Assembly: GCA_033852095.1 (NCBI GenBank)
Contig: JAWSVD010000009.1
Location: forward strand, 1 to 16,160
Direction: 5' to 3'
Length of the DNA stretch: 16,160 nt
Source: CALCKW01 sp033852095
Lineage (GTDB): Bacteria; Pseudomonadota; Gammaproteobacteria; CALCKW01
Positions 1 to 6,945 of this stretch are shown in pieces. How positions within the stretch are numbered: position 1 is the stretch's first letter; every line of letters begins with the position of its first letter. Below the pieces are notes generated by a model. It was not told the origin of the DNA. It saw only the letters and a list, made by a program, of their open reading frames with translations, and did not search any database. The translations under genes and the position numbers were made by a program.

Positions 1-67
1 GGTTATAGGTCCTGTAGTCTGGCGCAAGTGCAGCGCAGAGGCATATGTCAATATGCACTATAAGTGG

Positions 68-96
68 TTGACAAACATCTGTTTGAAGAATATAAC
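68..96 (+). promoter_or_regulatory. Putative sigma70 promoter of the sugar ABC operon
   Basis: A perfect -35 hexamer TTGACA (68-73) and a -10 hexamer TATAAC (91-96, one mismatch) are separated by 17 bp, the optimal spacing for sigma70. It points toward the ABC transporter genes and would start transcription near 103, giving a leader of about 250 nt. A dyad overlaps the -35 element and a palindromic operator candidate lies about 57 bp downstream of the predicted start. The hexamers are seen directly; that this is the operon promoter is inference. A weaker alternative is TTGCTT (139-144), 16 bp, TGTAAT (161-166), whose -10 lies inside the palindrome. Confidence 0.6.
72..85. promoter_or_regulatory. 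Dyad overlapping the -35 element
   Basis: CAAACA and TGTTTG form perfect 6-bp inverted arms around a 2-bp centre and overlap the last two bases of the -35 hexamer. The position suits a repressor site, but the sequence does not match an operator I can name. A second short inverted repeat, GCATAT/ATATGC with a 4-nt spacer (41-56), lies just upstream of the promoter. Confidence 0.3.
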
Positions 97-159
97 ATGT
101 ACCTAAGCAAGCAAAGTTGAGCCCTCAGGTGGCGATCTTTGCTTTTTAATTCGTGAGAA

Positions 160-175
160 ATGTAATCGATTACAT
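160..175. promoter_or_regulatory. LacI-family operator candidate (perfect 16-bp palindrome)
   Basis: ATGTAATCGATTACAT is a perfect palindrome with a central CG. LacI/GalR-family operators are typically even-length palindromes with a central CG flanked by A/T-rich half-sites. The site lies between the putative promoter and the first transporter gene, and a LacI-family regulator gene closes the same cluster at 4245. Binding here could block elongation from the promoter at 68-96 or cover the alternative -10 at 161-166. The palindrome is seen directly; the pairing with this regulator is inference. Confidence 0.6.
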
Positions 176-352
176 CTTGTTGATGATTTATGTTGATTCG
201 TGAGTTGAAGGTGGTTCGCTCGAAGGCTTGCTGATAAGCCGGGGTCGGCGCTTTGCTCAATTCACTTGATAGAGTGTGCAGTGTCATAACAACTGCTGTT
301 AAGTCATACGTTCCGCTGAAAAGCTTTTAGAGATCTCCAGGTGATACTGCTC

Positions 353-1849
353 ATGAAAACCCCGCTCTTGCAGATCGATAACATCATCAAAGAATTTTCC
401 GGCGTTCGGGTGCTGCACCGCATCACGCTGGATATATTCCCGGGTGAAGTGCTGGGCATACTGGGGGAGAACGGGGCGGGCAAATCCACCTTGTTGAAAA
501 TAGTCAGCGGTATCTACTCCCTGAGCAGCGGCCAGATTGCCATCGACGGCAAGCCGCTCACCCTCGACACGCCGGCCGATGCAAAGCGAGCCGGCATTGT
601 CATGATCCCGCAAGAATTCAACCTGATCAGTTCGCTGAATGTCTACGAGAATATCTTCCTGGGCAACGAGATCAAACGCGGTCCCTTTCTGTGTCGATCT
701 GCCATGCGGCGCAGGGCGGTTGAACTGCTGGATGATCTTAAAACCGAGCTCGACCCCGATGCCTTGATTGCGCAGCTCACGGTGGCGCAAAAGCAAATGG
801 TGGAAATCGCCAAGGCGATGGTCAGTGAGGCGCGGGTTTTGATCATGGACGAGCCCACCACCGTGCTGACGGAGCATGAGATAAGCGTGCTTTTTGAGCG
901 GGTTGAACACTTGCGCGAGCGCGGCACGACTGTGCTGTTTATCTCGCACAAGCTCAAGGAGATCAAGCGCATTTGCGATCGCTTGGTGATCTTGCGCGAC
1001 GGCCACCTGATCAGCATCGATGAAGTGGAAAACCTGGACGAAGAGGACATGGCGCGCAAGATGGTTGGCCGTGAACTGAACCAGATTTACCCTGTTAAGG
1101 CGGTGCCTAGTGATGAGACCGTGTTGAAGGTGTCGAAGCTCAATATCGACGGCAAGCTGCGCGACATCAGCTTTGAGCTGAAGCGGGGAGAGGTGCTGGG
1201 GTTTGCAGGGTTGATCGGTGCAGGCCGCACCGAGACCGCTGAGGCGGTGATGGGCTTGCGCAAGCGTGACACCGGGCAGATAGAAGTGCAGGGGGAGGCC
1301 GTGTCTATCAGCAATCCCGCTGAGGCGCTGGGCTTTCGCCTCGCCTACCTGTCGGAGGATCGGCAGGGCAAGGGCCTGATCATGAATTTCGACATCCCCA
1401 AGAACATCACGCTGATCTCTCTAAAAAAATACGTGAAAGGTTTGATCTCCAAGAAACAGGAGCGAGCCCGTGCGATGGAATTTGTCGATCTCTTTGACAT
1501 CAAGGCCGCCTCCCTCGACACCGAACTCATCAACCTCAGCGGCGGCAATCAGCAGAAGGTTTACCTGTCCAAGTGGATGGACACCCAGCCGCAAATATTG
1601 ATTTTGGACGAGCCCACGCGCGGCATCGATGTGAACACGCGTAAGGAAATCTACCACTTCATCCGCTCTTTGATTGACGAGGGCATGTCGGTGATTGTGA
1701 TTTCATCGGAGCTGGACGAGATCATTGGCCTCTCGAACCGCGTCATTGTGATGCGCTCGGGCGCGATCGTCGGTGAACTGTCGGGCGAGGCGATCAACGA
1801 AGAAGAGATCATGTACCACGCGGCGGGCCTGAGAAAACAAACGGCTTGA
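353..1849 (+). CDS. Sugar ABC transporter ATP-binding protein (RbsA/MglA/XylG type)
   Basis: This is the cytoplasmic energising subunit of a carbohydrate importer: two fused ABC domains hydrolyse ATP to drive uptake through the permease encoded next. In domain 1, Walker A GENGAGKST lies at residues 38-46, followed by a degenerate signature LTVAQKQ and Walker B VLIMDEPT. In domain 2 the Walker A is degenerate (GLIGAGRTE), while signature LSGGNQQK and Walker B ILILDEPT are intact. One altered Walker A and one altered signature are normal for this family, as is the length of about 498 residues. I chose the ATG at 353 because AGGTGA (339-344) sits 8 nt before it; an in-frame GTG at 341 would add four residues and has no such site. 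It is the first gene of a transporter operon. The family call is firm; the sugar is unknown. Confidence 0.93.
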   Translation: MKTPLLQIDNIIKEFSGVRVLHRITLDIFPGEVLGILGENGAGKSTLLKIVSGIYSLSSGQIAIDGKPLTLDTPADAKRAGIVMIPQEFNLISSLNVYENIFLGNEIKRGPFLCRSAMRRRAVELLDDLKTELDPDALIAQLTVAQKQMVEIAKAMVSEARVLIMDEPTTVLTEHEISVLFERVEHLRERGTTVLFISHKLKEIKRICDRLVILRDGHLISIDEVENLDEEDMARKMVGRELNQIYPVKAVPSDETVLKVSKLNIDGKLRDISFELKRGEVLGFAGLIGAGRTETAEAVMGLRKRDTGQIEVQGEAVSISNPAEALGFRLAYLSEDRQGKGLIMNFDIPKNITLISLKKYVKGLISKKQERARAMEFVDLFDIKAASLDTELINLSGGNQQKVYLSKWMDTQPQILILDEPTRGIDVNTRKEIYHFIRSLIDEGMSVIVISSELDEIIGLSNRVIVMRSGAIVGELSGEAINEEEIMYHAAGLRKQTA

Positions 1850-1900
1850 GATAAGCGCCGCGGAATCAACCCTGAATTCAAGATCAGTACGGACCCCAAC

Positions 1901-2893
1901 ATGTCATCCAATAACAATGTAACTCCCTTGGACAGCCGCCAAAAAAGCAGTGTGCTGTCCTCCATCAATTGGTCGACCTATGCGCCGTTGATAGCGCTGG
2001 TGGTGCTTATCATTGCCTCTGCCTTGGCGAGTGAGCATTTCCTTGTACCGCGCAACCTGACCAATGTGCTGCGCCAGGTGTCCTACACCGGCATCATCGC
2101 GATCGGCATGACCTTTGTCATCATCGCCGGGGGGATTGACCTGTCCGTGGGCTCAATGGTTGCACTCGTAGGGGTGCTGACCATCATGTTCCTCAACTGG
2201 CTGGGGGCGGGGTGGCTGTCGGTGGCTTTGGCCATGGGGGCTGCGATTCTGATGGGTGCCGTGCTTGGCACTATCAATGGTTTGATCATCTCCAAGGGCA
2301 AGGTGGCGTCCTTTATCGCAACGCTTGCCACCATGTCTATCTACCGCTCGTTGACGCTCTATATCAGTGACGCAGGCGAGGTGGTGTCGCAGAATCAAGA
2401 GTACCCAGAGGTGGGTGGCGGCTATTTCATGAGCATCCCCATCCCGGTGTGGGTGTTCCTGGTGCTCGCGCTCATTTTTCACGTGGTGTTGCAGCACACC
2501 GCTTTTGGCCGCCATGTCTGCGCTGTGGGCTCCAACGCCACCGTGTCTGCTTATTCGGCGATCAAGGTCAAGCTGGTTTATTTTTCCACCTTCGTCATCG
2601 CTGGCGTCACGGTCGGCATTTCGGCGGTCATGCTGTCGTCGCGCTTGAACTCCGTCAGCCCAGGGGACGCGGGCTTGTTCTACGAGCTGGATGTTATTGC
2701 CGCGGTCGTGATCGGTGGTACAGCGCTGTCCGGTGGCAGGGGCAGCATCTGGGGCACGGTCATCGGCGTGATCATACTCGGCATCATCAACAACATGCTC
2801 AATCTGCTGGGGGTGTCCCCGTACCTGCAGGGCACGGTCAAAGGGCTGGTGATTCTGATTGCAGTATTGGCGCAATTTAGAGGTGACAGATAG
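1901..2893 (+). CDS. Sugar ABC transporter permease (RbsC/XylH type, BPD_transp_2)
   Basis: This inner-membrane protein forms the translocation channel of the importer and would act as a homodimer with the upstream ATPase. At 330 residues it has the usual length. It is almost entirely hydrophobic segments, beginning at about residues 28-43 after a polar N-terminus. It carries the family motif GGIDLSVGS near residue 77 and a C-terminal stretch with VIGGTALSGGRGS that is typical of RbsC-like permeases. It starts 51 bp after the ATPase stop, so co-transcription is likely. The ribosome binding site is weak (a GGA a few bases before the ATG). Substrate specificity cannot be read from the permease. 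Confidence 0.92.
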   Translation: MSSNNNVTPLDSRQKSSVLSSINWSTYAPLIALVVLIIASALASEHFLVPRNLTNVLRQVSYTGIIAIGMTFVIIAGGIDLSVGSMVALVGVLTIMFLNWLGAGWLSVALAMGAAILMGAVLGTINGLIISKGKVASFIATLATMSIYRSLTLYISDAGEVVSQNQEYPEVGGGYFMSIPIPVWVFLVLALIFHVVLQHTAFGRHVCAVGSNATVSAYSAIKVKLVYFSTFVIAGVTVGISAVMLSSRLNSVSPGDAGLFYELDVIAAVVIGGTALSGGRGSIWGTVIGVIILGIINNMLNLLGVSPYLQGTVKGLVILIAVLAQFRGDR

Positions 2894-3015
2894 TAGCTGC
2901 GCCATTGTATTTGACGGCTTCTGGGCGGGATTTCTCGTCCAACGGCTGTGACTGTAAGTGCTGTGTAGGGTCGATTGGGCTTGGCAGTACGTCATTAGAT
3001 GTTTAATCGAAAGGG

Positions 3016-3021
3016 AAGGAG
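3016..3021 (+). promoter_or_regulatory. Strong ribosome binding site fixing the binding-protein start
   Basis: AAGGAG lies 8 nt before the ATG at 3030 and selects that start over an in-frame codon at 2958. The protein from 3030 begins directly with a signal peptide. It is the strongest Shine-Dalgarno in the operon, consistent with the excess of binding protein usual in ABC importers. Confidence 0.75.
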
Positions 3022-3029
3022 AATTATCG

Positions 3030-3992
3030 ATGAAGACTGTATTGAGATCCTTAGTGGTGTTGGGGATGCTGGTCGCATTTCCACTGTCGGGCATGGCTGC
3101 CGACAAATACAAGATAGGCGTGAGTGTGCCCTCGGCCGATCACGGCTGGACGGCGGGCTTGTTGTGGTGGGCAAAAAAAGCCGCCGATGATTTGGGCAAG
3201 AAAGACGATCAGCTGGAATTTTATGTGGTGGCTGCCAGTTCTGGCACCAAGCAAGTGGGTGATGTTGAGGACTTGATGATCAAGGGCATAGACGCGCTGG
3301 TTATCTTGCCGCATAACCCGGCCACGCTGCAGAAGGTGATCGAAGAGGCCTACGGCGAGGGTATTTACACGGTGGTAGTGGATCGTGAGCTCGCCACACC
3401 TGCTCAGCATGTTTTTATAGCCGGTGATAACCCGGGCCTGGGCCGTGTGGGCGGTCAGTGGATGGCCAAGGAAATGGGCGGCGAAGGCAAGGTGGTGGTG
3501 ATCGAGGGCATGCAAATCCCGATCAACAAGCAGCGCGTTGATGCCTTTAACGCGGTGATGGCTGATCACGCGGGCATCGAGATATTGGATTCCCAACCCG
3601 CCGATTGGTCCACGCAAAAAGCACTGGCTGTGATGGAGAATTTCCTGCAGAAGCATCCCGCAATCGATGCGGTCTGGTGTCAGGATGACGACATGCTGAA
3701 AGGCGTCTTGCAGGCCATTAAAGAGTCCGGTCGTACCGACATCAAGACTGTCCTGGGTGGCGCTGGATCGAAGGACATCATCAAGATGATCATCGACGGC
3801 GATCCCGTGGTGCGCTCCACGGTCACTTACAGTCCTTCGATGGTGGCGTCGGGCATCGCCCTGGCAGTTGCGGGTGTGAAGGATGAGAACCTCGGCAATA
3901 TGTACCACAAGCCCACGCGCGTTATTTTGGGCGCTGAGCTGGTGGTCAAAGACAATGCAGAGGAATTCTACTATCCGGACGCCGCTTTCTAA
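3030..3992 (+). CDS. Periplasmic sugar-binding protein (ribose-type, Peripla_BP_4)
   Basis: This is the solute receptor that captures the sugar in the periplasm and delivers it to the permease. Residues 1-23 form a Sec signal peptide: basic MKTVLR start, hydrophobic core, probable cleavage after GMA at residue 23. The mature protein opens with KIGVSVPSADHGWTAG, a typical first beta strand and ligand loop of type I periplasmic binding proteins. Other family marks are the VILPHNPATL segment, VVVDRE and the C-lobe WCQDDDMLKG. Aromatic residues in the putative ligand loops (HGW, ADW, WCQ) suit stacking on a sugar ring. At 320 residues it has normal length. It is the third gene of the transporter cluster, 136 bp after the permease. 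The ligand could be a pentose, hexose or polyol; I cannot tell which. Confidence 0.92.
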   Translation: MKTVLRSLVVLGMLVAFPLSGMAADKYKIGVSVPSADHGWTAGLLWWAKKAADDLGKKDDQLEFYVVAASSGTKQVGDVEDLMIKGIDALVILPHNPATLQKVIEEAYGEGIYTVVVDRELATPAQHVFIAGDNPGLGRVGGQWMAKEMGGEGKVVVIEGMQIPINKQRVDAFNAVMADHAGIEILDSQPADWSTQKALAVMENFLQKHPAIDAVWCQDDDMLKGVLQAIKESGRTDIKTVLGGAGSKDIIKMIIDGDPVVRSTVTYSPSMVASGIALAVAGVKDENLGNMYHKPTRVILGAELVVKDNAEEFYYPDAAF

Positions 3993-4244
3993 AGTCCGAC
4001 TTTGAGCAAGATTCTGCGGCACAGGGAGGTGCCGTGGGAGCTACAACAACATTAAACGTTCCGATTGGCAATTTGTGCTTTGCAGGGACAATCCGCGCAT
4101 GGGAAAATGTCGACAAGCCTTTGACGGCTTAGGGGCACAAGAGATACGTCACACGCATTGATCTGAACCCTTTCGCGCACTTGAGTTCCGCAGAAAGACA
4201 CGCTGCTCAAGTGCAAACAACGATGTTAATTTAAGACTGAATGA
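3993..4244. other. Intergenic region before the regulator gene, with a 9-bp inverted repeat
   Basis: No gene is visible here. GCACTTGAG (4177-4185) and CTCAAGTGC (4206-4214) are perfect inverted arms around 20 nt, about 30 bp upstream of the regulator start. This could be an autoregulatory site or an mRNA hairpin. Bases 4174-4186 (CGCGCACTTGAGT) recur on the opposite strand at 5433-5445 inside the GC-rich repeat cluster. A smaller hairpin, CGGCAC/GTGCCG (4017-4034), follows the binding-protein gene but lacks a T-run, so it is not a convincing terminator. I see no clear sigma70 promoter. Confidence 0.4.
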
Positions 4245-5273
4245 ATGGCGACGGTAAAGGACATAGCAAGACTGGCAGGGGTTTCTACCGCAACGGTATC
4301 CCGCGCACTCGCTGAGCCTGAAAAAGTGGCCGAGGCCACGCGTCTAAAAATAGAGGCGATCGCCGCCGATGTCGGCTATTCCCCCAACGCGATGGCGCGC
4401 AGCCTGCGCACCAACGAATCGCGTACCGTTGTCGTTATCGTGCCGGATGTCTCCAATTTATTTTTTACCGATATCATCAAAGGTATTGAGGCGGTTGCGC
4501 ACAAGAGCAAATACAAAGTGTTGATCGGAGACGCCAACAACGACCTCGAACGCGGCATGGGTTATCTAGAATTGATCAGCAGCAAACAGGCGGACGGCGT
4601 GCTGCTGTTGAGCAGCTTGTTACCGCTCAGCGCGCTCTTGGACAAAAACAATAAGCCGCGATTTCCTTTGGTCATGGCGTGTGAACGCTACCGCGAGGCG
4701 AACATCCCCAGCGTTCATATCGACAATGAGTACAGCGCGCGCATAGCGGTGGAGAGCTTGATTCAGATGGGGCACCACAAGATCGCCACCATCACCGGCC
4801 CGGCGAACAACCCCCTCTGCGAAGACCGCTTGACGGGCTATCACCGTGCATTGGCGCAGGCGCAGATCAAGCAGACCAACGGTTATGTTCGCGCGGGTGA
4901 TTTCTCCTTCGCCTCAGGTTACCGCTGCGCGGAAAAGCTGCTCTCCATGGACGATCGGCCCAGCGCGATCTGCTGCCACAATGACGAAATGGCGATCGGT
5001 GTGCTGAAGCGGGCGCGGGAGATGTCTTTCAATGTGCCGCGCCAGCTCTCAGTGGTGGGTTTTGACAACATCATCTTCAGTGAGTTTTGCACACCTGAGC
5101 TTACCACCGTGCATCAGCCGCGCGAGTTGATCGGTGAGACGGCGATGAAATTGATGTTGGATATTTTGGCTGACAGAAAGCCGAACCCAGAAATGACGTT
5201 GCCCACCCAATACCTGGTGCGCGGCAGCACCGCGTCGCCGCCGATGGAGATGCGGCGCGAGAATGCAAGTTAG
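4245..5273 (+). CDS. LacI-family transcriptional regulator, CytR-like
   Basis: This is probably the sugar-responsive repressor of the adjacent transporter. The N-terminal helix-turn-helix (about residues 3-25, VKDIARLAGVSTATVSRAL) is followed by the hinge-helix motif ARSLR near residue 52. The rest is a periplasmic-binding-protein-like effector and dimerisation domain ending in LVRGST. The recognition-helix residues TA in VSTATVSRAL, and phrases such as NESRTVVVIVPD, VHIDN, GDFSFASG and GFDNI, match E. coli CytR as I recall it better than other LacI members. The length of 342 residues is normal. The ATG at 4245 places the helix-turn-helix at the usual distance from the N-terminus; there is no strong ribosome binding site. 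The candidate operator is at 160-175. Family is firm; subfamily and target are inferred. Confidence 0.93.
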   Translation: MATVKDIARLAGVSTATVSRALAEPEKVAEATRLKIEAIAADVGYSPNAMARSLRTNESRTVVVIVPDVSNLFFTDIIKGIEAVAHKSKYKVLIGDANNDLERGMGYLELISSKQADGVLLLSSLLPLSALLDKNNKPRFPLVMACERYREANIPSVHIDNEYSARIAVESLIQMGHHKIATITGPANNPLCEDRLTGYHRALAQAQIKQTNGYVRAGDFSFASGYRCAEKLLSMDDRPSAICCHNDEMAIGVLKRAREMSFNVPRQLSVVGFDNIIFSEFCTPELTTVHQPRELIGETAMKLMLDILADRKPNPEMTLPTQYLVRGSTASPPMEMRRENAS

Positions 5274-5296
5274 GGGTCTTTAAACTCAACACCGTA

Positions 5297-5505
5297 CAGC
5301 GGCTATTCGGCCCGGCGGGGCGTTCCTCCCACGGGATTCAGTGCGTGCTTTGAGTGGGAGTCCGCCCGCGGCCCGACCTGCGCGGCCCGACCGAATGTTT
5401 GAGAGCGCACCGCGCTGGAGGTAGCGCCGCACACTCAAGTGCGCGCAGCGGCTATTCGGCCTAGCGGGGCGTTCCTCCCACGCGGTTCAGTGCATGCTTT
5501 GAGTG
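5297..5505 (-). repeat. Left cluster of a dispersed GC-rich repeat family (two copies)
   Basis: Two 60-bp direct repeats (5297-5356 and 5446-5505) differ at five positions. Read on the minus strand, each contains a module that starts GTGGGAG and ends GGCCGAATAGCCGCTG (36 bp; 5297-5332 and 5446-5481). Between them, on the same strand, are one full 14-bp unit GGGCCGCGCAGGTC (at 5375-5388) and the words CATTCGGTCG and TTGAGTG. The same words in the same order occur on the plus strand at 8793-9124. The structure resembles REP/BIME-like intergenic elements; assignment to a named family is not possible from the sequence. It contains no credible gene. Confidence 0.8.
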
Positions 5506-5519
5506 ACATCCTTGTCACT
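5502..5519 (-). terminator. Small hairpin after the broken lipoprotein gene
   Basis: AGTGAC and GTCACT form a 6-bp stem with a 6-nt loop, 11 bp past the lipoprotein stop and abutting the repeat. There is no U-tract in the minus-strand transcript, so any terminator role is weak. Confidence 0.25.
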
Positions 5520-5529
5520 TCAGAATGGG

Positions 5530-6201
5530 CTATTTACGACTGATCAGCTTGAAACGAGCGGGCACATCCAGCTTACTGGAGTGCAAGTCTTCGATGGTGA
5601 TGGATTCGACCGTCTCGACGTAGTTGAATATCGGCGCAAGTGCGAGTTCGCGGCGTTTTTCAGCTTTCTTCTTCTCGACGACTTGATCGACCACTTGCTT
5701 GCCGACAGATGACAGCAGGCCTTTGAAGCTGGTGGTATCAAGCATGCTTTTTTCTGCTTCAGGCTCTTTTGGCGATGCACAGGTTCCGTTGCTGGCTTGC
5801 CATTCAATCGCATGGGAGACCGGATAACCCTCCAGTTTAGGCAGCGCTGCAAACTTGCTGATAAACGCACTGTCACTGTCTTGCAAAACGTCGATCAGAT
5901 AGGTCTGCACAACCTGTAAAGCGTCTGATGGCAGAACTTGATTCACCGCTTCGGGGTAGTTGAGATCGAGAGCTTTCCAGTAGGCCTGGTCAAACGTTTT
6001 GCTCATGGTAATCGCTTGCGCCATCTCGTCGGTTACAGGCGTTGTCCATGTCCTAGAGGTCAGATTGCTGCGCATCTTCTCTCCCTGGCTGTCTTCTAAA
6101 ACCATCGACCAACTGAAGAGGTATTCCTCAGCGGGGAAACCGCTGATATCGCGCTGCTTACCAGTACGCTCTATCGTCAGCGTGTTTTCAACGGGTGTCA
6201 A
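5530..6201 (-). CDS. Downstream (C-terminal) fragment of the frameshifted lipoprotein
   Basis: If taken as its own gene it would need a TTG start at 6201 with no ribosome binding site. The frame is open and protein-like for at least another 35 codons upstream (TYRECPITGCGSFFDNLTEG and on), across the stop of the upstream fragment. That argues it is the continuation of the gene starting at 6680 and not a separate cistron. Confidence 0.4.
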   Translation of the reverse strand: MTPVENTLTIERTGKQRDISGFPAEEYLFSWSMVLEDSQGEKMRSNLTSRTWTTPVTDEMAQAITMSKTFDQAYWKALDLNYPEAVNQVLPSDALQVVQTYLIDVLQDSDSAFISKFAALPKLEGYPVSHAIEWQASNGTCASPKEPEAEKSMLDTTSFKGLLSSVGKQVVDQVVEKKKAEKRRELALAPIFNYVETVESITIEDLHSSKLDVPARFKLISRK

Positions 6202-6254
6202 AGAGCAGGAGTCCTCTGCAAGGCTTTCTTCTTCCTCGAAGGTGCGGCCTTCGG

Positions 6255-6680
6255 TCAGATTGTCGAAGAAGGATCCGCAACCCGTGATGGGGCACTCTCT
6301 GTAGGTTTTTTCTTGTTGTTCAGCTGGTAGACCAGCGCACGGTCCAGGCGGATTATGTGGCTGGCATCTGCGGACTTTCCAATGCGGCTCATGATGCTGC
6401 CAGTGAACTTGAACGCTTCATCTTCACGGCGCATATCACTCACGGTCTTAACAGTGCGCTTGCCCGCTGATGCAAATTGGCCTTTTATGCCACCGTTCGT
6501 GACGCTGGATACGACAGTCGCAGAGCGAACAATCGGGGAGTTGTCCACGATCTCTTGTTTGGTGGCACATCCCGCCACCGAGAAGCTGAGCAATAGCGCG
6601 AGGGCTGAATTTCTGGCGATTCCTTTTCCTGTGTTCTTATGAAAGCTTCGGATGTTTGATGGGGAAATTGAAGTGTTCAA
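6255..6680 (-). CDS. Upstream (N-terminal) fragment: lipoprotein signal and first domain
   Basis: This 141-residue frame carries the strong AGGAGG site, the TTG start and the lipobox Cys38. The last 16 residues after NNKKK are out-of-frame translation that ends at a premature stop. If expressed as is, it would give a truncated lipoprotein anchored in the envelope. Confidence 0.5.
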   Translation of the reverse strand: MNTSISPSNIRSFHKNTGKGIARNSALALLLSFSVAGCATKQEIVDNSPIVRSATVVSSVTNGGIKGQFASAGKRTVKTVSDMRREDEAFKFTGSIMSRIGKSADASHIIRLDRALVYQLNNKKKPTESAPSRVADPSSTI

Positions 6681-6733
6681 AGTTGTCCTCCTAGACTAGA
6701 CGTGCATGAGTAAGTGGCCGTGAGTTAGACCAG

Positions 6734-6739
6734 ATTATA
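6734..6739 (-). promoter_or_regulatory. Probable -10 element of the lipoprotein gene
   Basis: A perfect TATAAT lies on the minus strand about 54 bp upstream of the TTG start and would give a leader of about 45 nt. No good -35 hexamer is visible at 16-18 bp, so an activator may be needed or the match may be chance. Confidence 0.4.
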
Positions 6740-6900
6740 CAGTCGATCTAAGAGAAGAATGCGCAGGCACCCGCCAAATGTAAGTAACAGTAATGGAGAT
6801 GTTTGCTGGTTTTTTGAAAGGGCTGCTGCGGATTGGTTAGCGCAGGGGGGATAGGGTGGTGCGGTGAGTGCTTGTCTGAATGACTTCGAAACTGAGGGAG

Positions 6901-6935
6901 CTGTCACAGGGGCGTCGATGCCGCCCCTGTGTCAG
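6901..6935 (-). terminator. Stem-loop terminator after ybiT
   Basis: A 10-bp perfect stem CACAGGGGCG/CGCCCCTGTG with a 7-nt loop extends to 14 bp with one mismatch. It begins 11 bp past the ybiT stop. The stem is strong, but no long U-tract follows on either strand, so termination efficiency is uncertain. Confidence 0.55.
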
Positions 6936-6945
6936 TTTGCTGCGC

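Larger units (their letters stand above)
5530..6680 (-). pseudogene. Putative lipoprotein gene split by a one-base frameshift
   Basis: Two adjacent reading frames join into one protein of 383 residues if a single base is restored in the run of six T (plus strand, 6306-6311; AAAAAA in the gene). The gene starts with TTG at 6680, 6 nt after a perfect AGGAGG (6687-6692). Residues 21-38 form a lipoprotein signal ending in lipobox VAGC (Cys38). The restored junction reads VYQLNNKKK then TYRECPITGCGSFF. The phrase IIRLDRALVYQLN..KKTYRE resembles the strand-rich core of LolA-like or DUF4412-like periplasmic proteins (inference, low confidence). The C-terminal half has a Cys-Pro-rich loop, a charged VVEKKKAEKRRE stretch and no membrane segment. 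Function is unknown. A sequencing or assembly error in the homopolymer would give the same picture, so the gene may be intact in the cell. Confidence 0.7.

Noticed and set aside
48..287. 79-codon minus-strand reading frame in the sugar-operon control region
   Set aside because: It lies over the promoter and operator candidates, has no recognisable domain, and nothing around it suggests expression.
2997..3012. Half-match to the LacI-type palindrome (TTTAATCGAAA) before the binding-protein gene
   Set aside because: Only one half resembles the operator and the dyad symmetry is lost.
4017..4034. Terminator after the binding-protein gene
   Set aside because: The 6-bp stem is followed by mixed sequence with no T-run.
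6306..6311. Programmed -1 ribosomal frameshift in the lipoprotein gene
   Set aside because: The zero-frame context is G AAA AAA, where P-site re-pairing is poor, and no clear stimulatory hairpin was identified. A one-base indel or sequencing error is simpler, though not excluded.
6725..6907. 60-codon minus-strand frame between the lipoprotein and ybiT genes
   Set aside because: Low-complexity Ser/Ala-rich translation that overlaps a candidate promoter and has no ribosome binding site or family resemblance.
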